DNA of 34,037 bases from Actinomycetota bacterium. GTDB lineage: Bacteria; Actinomycetota; Acidimicrobiia; Acidimicrobiales; JAMDDE01. The notes below the pieces were generated by a model, which was not told the origin of the DNA, ran no database searches, and worked only from the letters and a program-made list of their open reading frames with translations. The DNA lies in contig JAMDDE010000020.1 of the NCBI GenBank assembly GCA_023489235.1, positions 38,374 through 72,410 on the forward strand, given 5' to 3'. Below are positions 25,384-33,241 of the stretch, piece by piece (positions within the stretch are counted from its first letter, which is position 1; each line of letters opens with the position of its first letter). A program made the position numbers and the translations under genes.

Positions 25384-26705
25384 ACAAGTGTCTCCTTATG
25401 CTCTTCCTTGGCGGCGGCCTCCTTCAAAGCCGACTCCACAACAGCTCTCGTCTCTTCGTCGTCCAACACATGAGCAGACCGCTTAGCAGCATCCAAGATG
25501 GCAGAGGCCAGCTCCGATGATTCTTCGTAACCGTGTTCACGTAGCCAGAACAGTGCATTCCACCTGCCACTCATCGGACCCACGGATATGCGTTGCTGTT
25601 TGCCTACTAGCCCCGCAGGTACAGCTGAGTAAATGCGGTCAGCAAGCCACGCTTCACCTTTTTCATATGCTTTGGCTACTGCAGCTGCATGAACACCCGT
25701 ACTGGTAGCAAAGGCATCTGCGCCTACCACTGGGTAGTTCCTGGCGATCGGGAACCCAGTCATCTCACTGGCCAGTTCACAGTAGGCTGGCAGCCCGGTA
25801 AGGTCTGCCTCCATCCACCCGAGGAGGACAAGGTTGACCACCAAGGTATCCATCACTGCGTTGCCTACTCGCTCGCCGACACCTAGAGCACAAGCATGAA
25901 CTCTGGTAGCGCCAGCAGAGAGAGCAGCTAGGTTGTTGATCAGATCAAGGCCACGATCCCTATGGCCATGGAAGTCGATCTCGATGGTGGAGAAACCCGC
26001 CTCGTCCAGGTCCTGACGGAGAAAGCTGATAACATGCTGTACGCCTACAGGAGTAGCTTGCCCAACCGTATCCGATACGCACACTCGGCTGGCTCCTGCA
26101 TCAGCAGCTGCTCGATAGAGGCGCGACAGATCTTCCGGACGGGCCCTGGTGGTATCCTCGGTTACGAACATGACATCCAGACCGTGATTCCTGGCATAGC
26201 TCACTGCTTTGGTAAGGGTTTCTTCCAGATGCTTGAGATCCCATCCCTCCACCAACTGTCTAATAGGGCTGGAGCCGAGGAACAAAGCGGCTTGTATGGC
26301 TACGCCCGACCTCTGAGTTGCCTCCAGTATCGGATCTATATCGGCAACATGGGTACGTCCAGCACAGTTAGGTTCTATGGAAAGCTGCTCATCGCGGATT
26401 GTCTCAGCGAGCTTTATCACATCGGAAAGTGCGCTGCTGCTGGCCCCTGCATAGCCAATATCTGCGGAGTGTATCCCTAGGGCTGGAAGAAGTCGCAAGA
26501 AGGCCTGCTTCTGTGCAACTGTGGGCTGCAGGGTGGATGGAGATTGAAGTCCATCACGAAGCGTCTCGTCGTTGAGAATGATTTTCGTAGGTTGTTCGAA
26601 GGAACAGCTAGGTGGATCCACCTGATTCCAATCAAAGACCAACTCTGAGAGCTTGGGCAATCTCACGGCTGACGAGCCGGAGGATGATTCGTTGGTTTCG
26701 TACAT
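25380..26705 (-). CDS. HMGL-like acyltransferase/lyase (2-isopropylmalate/homocitrate/citramalate synthase-type)
   Basis: The 441-aa protein is a TIM-barrel enzyme of the HMGL family without the C-terminal LeuA regulatory domain. Motifs include LNDETLRDGLQSP (metal and substrate site), CVSDTVGQATP, the metal ligands in DFHGHRDRGLDLINN, ALGVGERVGNA and TSTGVHAAAVAKA. The C-terminus has QRISVGPMSGRWNALFWL. Such enzymes condense acetyl-CoA or another acyl-CoA with a 2-oxoacid, or run as lyases; Re-citrate and homocitrate synthases belong here. It is the first gene of the oxidoreductase operon and lies behind a promoter with an operator-like dyad. No isopropylmalate dehydrogenase is visible, but LeuCD-type and PrpF-type genes are. 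Its substrate cannot be named from sequence. Confidence 0.85.
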   Translation of the reverse strand: MYETNESSSGSSAVRLPKLSELVFDWNQVDPPSCSFEQPTKIILNDETLRDGLQSPSTLQPTVAQKQAFLRLLPALGIHSADIGYAGASSSALSDVIKLAETIRDEQLSIEPNCAGRTHVADIDPILEATQRSGVAIQAALFLGSSPIRQLVEGWDLKHLEETLTKAVSYARNHGLDVMFVTEDTTRARPEDLSRLYRAAADAGASRVCVSDTVGQATPVGVQHVISFLRQDLDEAGFSTIEIDFHGHRDRGLDLINNLAALSAGATRVHACALGVGERVGNAVMDTLVVNLVLLGWMEADLTGLPAYCELASEMTGFPIARNYPVVGADAFATSTGVHAAAVAKAYEKGEAWLADRIYSAVPAGLVGKQQRISVGPMSGRWNALFWLREHGYEESSELASAILDAAKRSAHVLDDEETRAVVESALKEAAAKEEHKETLV

Positions 26706-27147
26706 GACTCCACCCCTCCTTGTAGGTTTTATTGCCTAGATGACATTTGACAAAAGCCAACACTAAAACTTAGGATGCCTTCCAGCTTGCCGATCAGTAC
26801 AGAACTCACCATTGAGAACTAGCTTTGCACCAACCGTTCAGACTGGAACAGCAACAAATCCACTTATCACGAATCAAATTTCCTTGGAACACCTCGGTGT
26901 ATTTCGCACTTCGTACATATCCGTACTTCAAGATTGCTTATATAGTTACTTTACGTTCGACTGTCCAGTCAGTCAAGTACTTTGACTAAATATCCCCTCC
27001 CACGTGCAAACCCATCTGTGCCTTGAACCAATTCCAAATAAGGAAGACCGCCACGTAATGAGCGATTTCACCCTCAAGGACGGGGTTGCGGTCGCCACCC
27101 GGCTCAATAATTAAAAAGTATAAGCGTTGAGCTAATAGGAAAAGCTT
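26706..27147. other. Intergenic region between hcrB and the HMGL gene
   Basis: These 442 bases contain no gene. They hold the promoter with operator described at 26948-26976 and a leader of about 230 bases. Near the hcrB end there is a weak GCTCAA/TTGAGC inverted repeat enclosing a T-rich run on the minus strand, a possible hcr operon end. Confidence 0.5.
26948..26976 (-). promoter_or_regulatory. Promoter of the HMGL-ior-kor operon with an operator dyad
   Basis: On the minus strand TTGACT (26971-26976) and TAAAGT (26948-26953) are separated by 17 bases. Most of the spacer is the palindrome GACTG-N2-CAGTC (26959-26970), the placement of a TetR-type repressor site. The GGACAGTC half also occurs at the second promoter (33180-33209), suggesting one regulator for both. 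Confidence 0.6.
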
Positions 27148-28137
27148 TCATCTTCCCGGTGCAGCGGCCTCAGTGATAGCCTGGCTGACCAAGTGCTTTA
27201 CCATCCTCTTGCGCCAGGTATAAGCAAGATCGGTGTTGTCCAGTGGCTTTGCTGGTTTGGCTGCTTTCTCCGATGCCTCGGTAATGGCATCGTCGTCGAG
27301 ATGGCGACCGATCAGGCAAGAAGCAGCCTCTTCGGCGATAACGGGATGGGATGCCACTCCAGAAAGGACTATCCTCGCTTCGGTTACCAAGCCGTCTTGG
27401 AGACGCAAGGCCGCTGCAGCTCCACCAATGGGAAAGTCTATAGATCCTCTTCGACGCAGTTTCACATAGGAAGAACGCCAGCCGTCCTTAGGAGGAAAGT
27501 GCAGAAAAGCCACCACCTCGTCCGGTTGCTTGGTCGTGTAACGAATGCCGTCGTCCTGGTAGAGGGAGCTCACTGGAACCTCTCGGCGCCCCTCGGGACC
27601 CACCAGGACCACACTGGCATCGAGTGCTATGGCTACCGGAGCTGTATCGGAGGAGGATACAGCCCAACATCGTGGGCTGGAAGGAGCTACTCGGCAAATG
27701 TCACCATCCTTCTTCAGACAGAATCCAACGGCCTGGCGCCACTCGTAGGTCATGTCATAGTAGTTGCACCGAGTATCCACCAACAGGTTGCCCCCAATAG
27801 TTCCCAAGTTGCGCAAGGGTGGCGAAGAAACCAAGGAGGCTGCTCGAACGTATCCAGGGTATCGTTGCAGCAGCTCGCCATCGCCCACCACCTTGGAGAG
27901 GGTAACAGCTGCACCTATGCTCACCCCCCCATCCGAGAGATGATCGACGGATTTGAGTTCCTCCAGGTGTCCTATGCCTATCAATGCCGACGGTTCCATC
28001 TGCCGTCTCTTCAACTTGGGCACCAGATCGGTCCCACCCGCCACCATCATGGCCTCACCGTTCAGTTCAGCAGCCAGAGAGGCTGCTTCCTCGACGGTAG
28101 AGGGACGTAAGTACTTAAACGGCTTGAGTCGCAACAT
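27148..28137 (-). CDS. hcrB: 4-hydroxybenzoyl-CoA reductase-like FAD subunit with [4Fe-4S] insertion
   Basis: The 329-aa protein is the FAD-binding (medium) subunit of a molybdenum hydroxylase. FAD motifs are VAGGTDLVPKL (32-42) and LRNLGTIGGNLL (108-119). Directly after comes an insert with four cysteines, Cys124, Cys140, Cys148 and Cys157 (TRCNYYDMTYEW, GFCLKKDGDICRV, PRCWAV). The spacing of 16, 8 and 9 residues equals what I recall for the [4Fe-4S] ligands of the Thauera HCR beta subunit. That insertion lets HCR run as a reductase with ferredoxin, and ordinary xanthine or CO dehydrogenase subunits lack it. The gene overlaps hcrA by 23 bases. Expected role: electron entry for removal of the para-hydroxyl group of 4-hydroxybenzoyl-CoA. 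Confidence 0.88.
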   Translation of the reverse strand: MLRLKPFKYLRPSTVEEAASLAAELNGEAMMVAGGTDLVPKLKRRQMEPSALIGIGHLEELKSVDHLSDGGVSIGAAVTLSKVVGDGELLQRYPGYVRAASLVSSPPLRNLGTIGGNLLVDTRCNYYDMTYEWRQAVGFCLKKDGDICRVAPSSPRCWAVSSSDTAPVAIALDASVVLVGPEGRREVPVSSLYQDDGIRYTTKQPDEVVAFLHFPPKDGWRSSYVKLRRRGSIDFPIGGAAAALRLQDGLVTEARIVLSGVASHPVIAEEAASCLIGRHLDDDAITEASEKAAKPAKPLDNTDLAYTWRKRMVKHLVSQAITEAAAPGR

Positions 28138-30451
28138 GAGGAGGATCCACCTTTATACACTGAGGATAAGGAATATCAGGGAATGACTTGGGTCCGAACC
28201 TTGGAGCTTCGCCCTTGACTTTGGCATCCAAGGCCTTGAGCACCTTGTCAGGGGTGATCGGCACTTGGTCAACCCATACCCCCAAGGCGTCATGGATAGC
28301 AGAGGCCACTGCAGGGACGACAGGGAGCAGAGGGCCTTGTCCTACCTCTTTGGCTCCGTATGGGCCCTCTGGATCATTGGTCTCCACAAGAATGGTTTCC
28401 ACCTCTGGCATATCGACAAAGGTGAGTGACTTGTAATCGAGCATGGAGGGTTGTTTGTGCAAAGCCTTGCGGTAAGCTTGCTCCTCCATGAGCGCTTCCC
28501 CTAGCCCCATGTACACGCCACCCTCGACCTGACCTCTCACAGAAATAGGATTTATGGAACGACCTATGTCATGAGCAAGCCATACCTTGTTCACTTGGAC
28601 GATCCCCGTCTTCGAATCCGCATCCAGATCGACCACTGCAGCAGAGTAACTGTAGGCTGGGCTAGGTCCAACACCCGAACCTTTGTAGGGCCCGGCCAAG
28701 TCAGGAGGACGGTAACTACCAGCGGTAGAGATGGCTCCGTATCGTTCCTGGGCTAGCTGAGCTGTCTCCTCGAAACTGAGTGCCCCGATCTTTCCGTCAC
28801 CGACCTCGACCTCTCCAGGTGAGCACCCCATGGACTCCGCAGCCACCTCGACAAGCAGATCCCGTAACTTCCTCGCCGCATCCAAAGCAGCATTTCCAGC
28901 CATGAAGGTCACCCTCGAGGAGTAAGAACCCAGATCCACAGGGGCAAGTCCTGTATCCCCAGTTACCAACCGGATGTCCGATGGCCACAAGCCTAGTTCC
29001 TCAGCTACTACCGTGGCTATGACCGTATCGGAGCCCTGGCCTATGTCGGTAGCACCACAGTAGGCAGTGACCCCACCTCGATCGAGTTTGAGCTGGCACT
29101 CGCTATGGGGAAGCTTGTTCCAATAGATGGGAAGACCTGCGCCGCTCAAGTAGCTGGCTACCGCAAAACCCATGCCATGGCCTTCAACTCTACGACGCCT
29201 GTGATAGCCAGAGGCTTGGATCACTCGATTGGTTATCTCCTCCAAGCCACAAGAGGTGATCCTCAACCAGTTGACCGTAGTAGTGTTGGGCTTCACGTAG
29301 TTGCGTCGTCTTACCTCTACAGGATCAAGTCCAAGGTCCTCTGCAATCTTGTCCAGATGCAGCTCCAAGGCGAACCGAGGTTGCGGGGTACCGTGACCCC
29401 GCTTGGGACCACAGGGAGCCTTGTTGGTGAAGACCCGAGCTCCTTCGAAGCGATAAGCAGGAATGTCATAGGTCGCGGTCTGTAATGCCCCAGTATAAAA
29501 AGTAGTGGCAACTCCGTAAGAGCCATAGGCTCCCCCATCAAGAGCTGTCTTGAAGTGCATGGCGGTTATCTTGCCGTCACGCTTTACCCCAGTACGTACC
29601 CACATCAATACAGGGTGACGACCTCTGTGGGCGTAGAAGACCTCCTCACGGGTCAAGGTGCACTTGACCGGCTTGCCCGTTACCATGGCCAGCTTGCATA
29701 CGACCATTTCATGGGAGAAGGGATCGGTCTTGCCTCCGAACCCGCCACCATGCGGAGTGGCAACTATGCGAACAGCGGACATGGGTAAGCCCATCACCTT
29801 GGATACCGCTCTGTGCACATAATGGGGCGTTTGGGTGGACGACCACAAAGTCAGCTTGCCGTCCACATAGCTGGCAATAGCAGAGTGCTCCTCCATGGGC
29901 AAATGGGTATTGCCTTCGTAGAAGAAGACATCCTCCCTTATATGATCGGCCTGGGCAAAGCCAGACTCCAGATCCCCGAAGGCCAAAGCAGCCATCTTAT
30001 GGATGTTGGCCGGCCCTCCATAGTCGTGGATAGGCTCGTCGACCGGTTCGGAGAGAGCCTCCTCGATGCTGGTAACCGGATGAAGGACTTCGTATTCGAC
30101 GACTATTCTTTCACAGGCTAGAGCAGCTGTTTCTTCGTCATAGGCAGCTACAGCTGCCACTGGATCTCCGACATAGCGTACCTTCTCGTTCTCCAAGGCA
30201 TGCTCGTCTTGGGTAACCGGCAGTATCCCATACTTGATAGGCAGATCGTCACCGGTTATCGCTGCAACCACACCCTCAACCTCCAGTGCTCCCCGGACGT
30301 CTACACGCTTGATACGCGCATAGGGATGGGGGCTGCGTAACAACTTGCAAAACAGCATGTCCGGAAGGACCAAGTCATCTGCATAAAGGGTGCTGCCGGT
30401 CACTTTCGCCCTGACATCAACCTTTGGTAAGGGCTTTCCAACTACGCGCAC
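28115..30451 (-). CDS. hcrA: 4-hydroxybenzoyl-CoA reductase-like molybdopterin subunit
   Basis: The 778-aa protein is the catalytic molybdenum-cofactor subunit of the xanthine dehydrogenase family, near HcrA in length. The start VVGKPLPKVDVRAKVTGSTLYADDL is typical. Cofactor-contact motifs are TPHGGGFGGKTDPFSHE, PCGPKRGHGTPQPRF and IGQGSDTVIATVVAEELG; YGAKEVGQGP near the C-terminus carries the conserved active-site glutamate. A GTG start at 30451 lies four bases after the hcrC stop with GGAGG 8 bases upstream. The HCR assignment rests mainly on the [4Fe-4S]-bearing partner HcrB and the CoA-thioester context; a different aromatic or heterocyclic CoA ester as substrate is possible. Confidence 0.87.
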   Translation of the reverse strand: MRVVGKPLPKVDVRAKVTGSTLYADDLVLPDMLFCKLLRSPHPYARIKRVDVRGALEVEGVVAAITGDDLPIKYGILPVTQDEHALENEKVRYVGDPVAAVAAYDEETAALACERIVVEYEVLHPVTSIEEALSEPVDEPIHDYGGPANIHKMAALAFGDLESGFAQADHIREDVFFYEGNTHLPMEEHSAIASYVDGKLTLWSSTQTPHYVHRAVSKVMGLPMSAVRIVATPHGGGFGGKTDPFSHEMVVCKLAMVTGKPVKCTLTREEVFYAHRGRHPVLMWVRTGVKRDGKITAMHFKTALDGGAYGSYGVATTFYTGALQTATYDIPAYRFEGARVFTNKAPCGPKRGHGTPQPRFALELHLDKIAEDLGLDPVEVRRRNYVKPNTTTVNWLRITSCGLEEITNRVIQASGYHRRRRVEGHGMGFAVASYLSGAGLPIYWNKLPHSECQLKLDRGGVTAYCGATDIGQGSDTVIATVVAEELGLWPSDIRLVTGDTGLAPVDLGSYSSRVTFMAGNAALDAARKLRDLLVEVAAESMGCSPGEVEVGDGKIGALSFEETAQLAQERYGAISTAGSYRPPDLAGPYKGSGVGPSPAYSYSAAVVDLDADSKTGIVQVNKVWLAHDIGRSINPISVRGQVEGGVYMGLGEALMEEQAYRKALHKQPSMLDYKSLTFVDMPEVETILVETNDPEGPYGAKEVGQGPLLPVVPAVASAIHDALGVWVDQVPITPDKVLKALDAKVKGEAPRFGPKSFPDIPYPQCIKVDPPHVATQAV

Positions 30452-30454
30452 TGC

Positions 30455-30934
30455 TCAGACCTCCATCCGCCGTGCTGCCAACTCGACTGCCCTTGTAATA
30501 CTTTCGTATCCGGTGCAGCGACATATATTCCCCGATAATGCCTCGGCGATCTCTTGGCGACTCGGAGCAGGGTTCTCATCGAGAAGTGCTTTGGCGGTAA
30601 GCAACATACCCGGGGTGCAGTAGCCGCACTGTACGGCTCCAACCTCCACGAAGGCTTCCTGAAGGGGGTGCAGTTCATCTCCGCTCTTGGCCAGGCCTTC
30701 CACCGTAGTGATCTCCTTGCCCTCTACCTGATGAGGAAGGAGCAAACAGGAGAGTTGAGGTATACCGTCAACCAATACGGTGCAAGCACCGCACTCGCCT
30801 AGCTCACAGCCGTGCTTCGTACCAGTAAGGCCCAGGTCCTCTCTTAGTATCTCCAAGAGCGTATGGTGCGGCTTGGTGAGCACCTCTCGCCTACGCCCAT
30901 TCACAGTGAAGCCAACTACTATCGAATCACTCAT
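30455..30934 (-). CDS. hcrC: 4-hydroxybenzoyl-CoA reductase-like [2Fe-2S] subunit
   Basis: The 159-aa protein is the small iron-sulfur subunit of the molybdenum hydroxylase. The plant-type [2Fe-2S] cluster is bound by Cys43, Cys48, Cys51 and Cys63 (HGCELGECGACTVLVDG), the second by the CGYC and CRC pairs (QCGYCTPGML and GNICRCTGY). The length is normal. It overlaps the LeuD-type gene by eight bases and is followed directly by hcrA. Electron flow would be from ferredoxin via the HcrB cluster and FAD through these clusters to molybdenum. Confidence 0.9.
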   Translation of the reverse strand: MSDSIVVGFTVNGRRREVLTKPHHTLLEILREDLGLTGTKHGCELGECGACTVLVDGIPQLSCLLLPHQVEGKEITTVEGLAKSGDELHPLQEAFVEVGAVQCGYCTPGMLLTAKALLDENPAPSRQEIAEALSGNICRCTGYESITRAVELAARRMEV

Positions 30935-31445
30935 CTCTCTGCTCCGCAGCTATGGAGATGAGCAACGGCTCGATCCCACCATGTCTCAGAACATCGAGCA
31001 TAGGCTCGGGTATGCGGTCGGCCTCCAACGATACACTTCGTGCCGGTATGTTCACCCGACCGGATATCACGTCCACCTCCACGACGTCTCCGTCCTCGAC
31101 CACCTCGGAGATGGTCGGACAAGCGATCGCCACGAGACCGATGGCTATTGCATTCCTCGAGAATATCCTCGCCAAGGAGTCGGCTACTACAGCAGCTACT
31201 CCCAGATCCTTTAGGTGCTGAGGTGCTGACTCGCGGGAAGAACCGCAACCGAAGTTGGGACCAGCCACGACTATGTCTCCTGGCTTCACCTCCCCGGCAA
31301 ACTCGGGGCGGGCAGACTCCAGCACATGCTTCAAACGCTCCTCCATGGGATGGTGAACGTACTGGCCAGGAGAGAGCATGTCAGTAGAGATATCAGAGCC
31401 GAATAGCCAAGCCCTGCCACGTATAGCAGCCAGATCCACCGTCAT
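30927..31445 (-). CDS. Aconitase-family hydro-lyase small subunit (LeuD-type swivel domain)
   Basis: The 172-aa protein is the swivel-domain partner of a two-subunit hydro-lyase of the isopropylmalate isomerase, homoaconitase or dimethylmalate dehydratase kind. It shows GRAWLFGSDISTDMLSPGQYV near the N-terminus, the conserved FGCGSSRESAPQHLKDLG, and SLARIFSRNAIAIGL. Where LeuD proteins usually have a YL-type substrate-recognition loop, this protein has GQYVHHPMEE, suggesting a substrate other than isopropylmalate. It overlaps the large-subunit gene by four bases (ATGA). Its place between ferredoxin and hcr genes, away from any leucine genes, argues for a catabolic role. Confidence 0.87.
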   Translation of the reverse strand: MTVDLAAIRGRAWLFGSDISTDMLSPGQYVHHPMEERLKHVLESARPEFAGEVKPGDIVVAGPNFGCGSSRESAPQHLKDLGVAAVVADSLARIFSRNAIAIGLVAIACPTISEVVEDGDVVEVDVISGRVNIPARSVSLEADRIPEPMLDVLRHGGIEPLLISIAAEQRDE

Positions 31446-32746
31446 TCTCCCGTTCCTGAGCCACCAGAGCCAGAAGCAGATACTCCTGCAAGTTCTCTGC
31501 CTGCCGATATGCCTTCTACTTCACGCGGATCAGCGATAGCGCCCATCAATGCCGATGCGGCAGCCGTCATGGGAGAGCCGAGATAGATCTCGGCATCTGC
31601 CGAGCCCATCCTGCCGCGAAAATTCCTGTTGTGGGTCCCCAGGCATCGTTCACCTGGAGCCAGAAGCCCGAGATGTCCCCCGAAGCAAGGGCCACACCCA
31701 GGTCCGCCTACGTAAGCACCAGCCTCAGTGAGCGCTTCTATGATTCCCTCTCGGGCGGCAGCCTCCATCACCTGAGCAGAGGCTGGGGTAACTATCAGTC
31801 TCACCCCTTTTGCGATGTGCCTGCCTCTCAGAATGCTGGCCGCTTGACGAAGATCCTCCAACCTGCCGTTCGTGCAAGATCCTATGAACACTTGGTCCAG
31901 AGGAGTGCCGACCACCTCGTTGACATCGACCACGTTCTCCACATGATGAGGAACGGCAATTTGTGGAGCCAACGAGTCGAGCAAGACCGTGTGACTTGCC
32001 GCATAGTTGGCACCTTCCTTGTTGGTCTGGACGAAGCCAGCAGGGAAGATAGCGAACTTGGCCCCCATCTCCACTCCCATGTTGGACACGGTCATGCGAT
32101 CAGCCAAATCGAGCTCTCCTACTCCTGGCCCACCGAATTCCACCGAACGGTACTGCGCCTCTGTGGAACCAACAGCCTTCATGAGGTAGAGGATGAGATC
32201 TTTGGCCGTTACCCCATAGGAGAACCGACCTTCGAGAACAATGGATATACTCTCTGGTACCTTGAACCACAACTGCCCAGTAGCAAGAGTATAGGCCATC
32301 TCTGAACTGCCAATACCTGACGATGCTACTCCCAAGGCACCATATGTAGTGGTATGCGAGTCCGTGGCAACTACTAGTTGACCTGGGGACACCCGACCTT
32401 CTTCGACCATCACCTGATGACAGATGCCTCTTCCTATTTCGAAGAAAGCGCTTATCCCAAAGTGGCGAACCAGTTCTCTTGCTTTGGCTTGATGAGCAGC
32501 AGCAGACACCGAAGGGGGAGGAACCATGTGATCGAATACCACGGTCACTTTGTCAGGGTCGTACAGACGCTTGATCCCCGTCCTCTCCAGCATGGAAAGG
32601 ACATCAGCAGCGAATATATCGTGCATCATCATGGCATCCACTTGGGCTACTACATATTCGCCTGCACTCACCCTATCCTTTCCTGCAGCTCTCGCCAGTA
32701 TTTCCTCGGCTGCAGTGGGTTGCGGATACATCTCCTCTCTGCTCAC
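31442..32746 (-). CDS. Aconitase-family hydro-lyase large subunit (LeuC-type)
   Basis: The 434-aa protein is the Fe-S subunit of a LeuCD-type dehydratase. Cluster cysteines appear in IGSCTNGRLEDL and GPGCGPCFGG. Other blocks are VATDSHTTTYGALG and THNRNFRGRMGS. The short length points to the archaeal-type two-subunit branch, which includes homoaconitase and 2,3-dimethylmalate dehydratase as well as LeuC2. The track start is a GTG (32746) three bases after the ferredoxin stop; an ATG at 32731 is possible but its AGAGGAG is too close. The enzyme moves or adds water on a substituted malate or maleate; the partner genes prpF and HMGL handle the same compound class. Confidence 0.87.
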   Translation of the reverse strand: MSREEMYPQPTAAEEILARAAGKDRVSAGEYVVAQVDAMMMHDIFAADVLSMLERTGIKRLYDPDKVTVVFDHMVPPPSVSAAAHQAKARELVRHFGISAFFEIGRGICHQVMVEEGRVSPGQLVVATDSHTTTYGALGVASSGIGSSEMAYTLATGQLWFKVPESISIVLEGRFSYGVTAKDLILYLMKAVGSTEAQYRSVEFGGPGVGELDLADRMTVSNMGVEMGAKFAIFPAGFVQTNKEGANYAASHTVLLDSLAPQIAVPHHVENVVDVNEVVGTPLDQVFIGSCTNGRLEDLRQAASILRGRHIAKGVRLIVTPASAQVMEAAAREGIIEALTEAGAYVGGPGCGPCFGGHLGLLAPGERCLGTHNRNFRGRMGSADAEIYLGSPMTAAASALMGAIADPREVEGISAGRELAGVSASGSGGSGTGE

Positions 32747-32749
32747 TAC

Positions 32750-33037
32750 TCAGTTCCGCGCAATCCAAGAATCCACCATGGCTCTGGCCCCATTCTTGTC
32801 TTTGTACCAGAGGCTGTTGATGGTGATGAACTCCTTCCATTCGCTGGGGAGATCCTCTTCAGCATAGATAGCATCCACCGGACATGGTTCTACACAGGCG
32901 CCGCAGTCGATGCACTCATCAGGATCTATGTAGAGCATACGATCACCTTCATCGGCATGTATGCAGTCCACTGGACACACATCGACACACGATTGATCCT
33001 TGGTGTCTATGCAGGTAGCACCAATAACATAAGCCAT
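32750..33037 (-). CDS. 7Fe-type ferredoxin
   Basis: The 95-aa protein starts [21 protein letters not shown], the pattern of actinobacterial 7Fe ([3Fe-4S][4Fe-4S]) ferredoxins. Cysteines are at 9, 17, 21, 25, 42, 45, 48 and 52, with [12 protein letters not shown] as the second motif. It is the first gene after the regulated promoter at 33180-33209 and leads the LeuCD-hcr genes. It is a likely electron carrier between the 2-oxoacid oxidoreductases and HCR or BzdNOPQ. The C-terminal 35 residues contain no extra cluster motif. Confidence 0.9.
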   Translation of the reverse strand: MAYVIGATCIDTKDQSCVDVCPVDCIHADEGDRMLYIDPDECIDCGACVEPCPVDAIYAEEDLPSEWKEFITINSLWYKDKNGARAMVDSWIARN

Positions 33038-33179
33038 TTTCGCTGAGACCTCCCCTCCCTTTGCAGGACGGTAGCTTTTCCACTTACTTACTACGATAAC
33101 CTTTCATTCGCTCTCACCTTACCCGAGAATCAACCACAGATGGTGCGATCGAATGAACAGCTACATTTAGTCAATAACT

Positions 33180-33209
33180 ATTTTATTGACTGTCCGTCCG
33201 GTAGGTCAA
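33180..33209 (-). promoter_or_regulatory. Promoter of the ferredoxin-LeuCD-hcr operon with nested operator dyads
   Basis: On the minus strand TTGACC (33204-33209) and TAAAAT (33180-33185) are 18 bases apart. The segment 33186-33209 is a dyad of the form TTGAC-N3-CCG-N2-CGG-N3-GTCAA. A second dyad, GTCAATA-N7-TATTGAC (33170-33190), shares one arm and covers the -10 box. Both suit a TetR-family repressor, whose likely gene ends 32 bases upstream. Confidence 0.6.
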
Positions 33210-33241
33210 GAGATCATGAAGCAGATTACTAGAGATTGTTC

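Noticed and set aside
27148-30934. Aerobic CO dehydrogenase (coxMSL)
   Set aside because: The FAD subunit carries the HCR-type [4Fe-4S] insertion, and I saw no CO dehydrogenase active-site cysteine loop in the large subunit.
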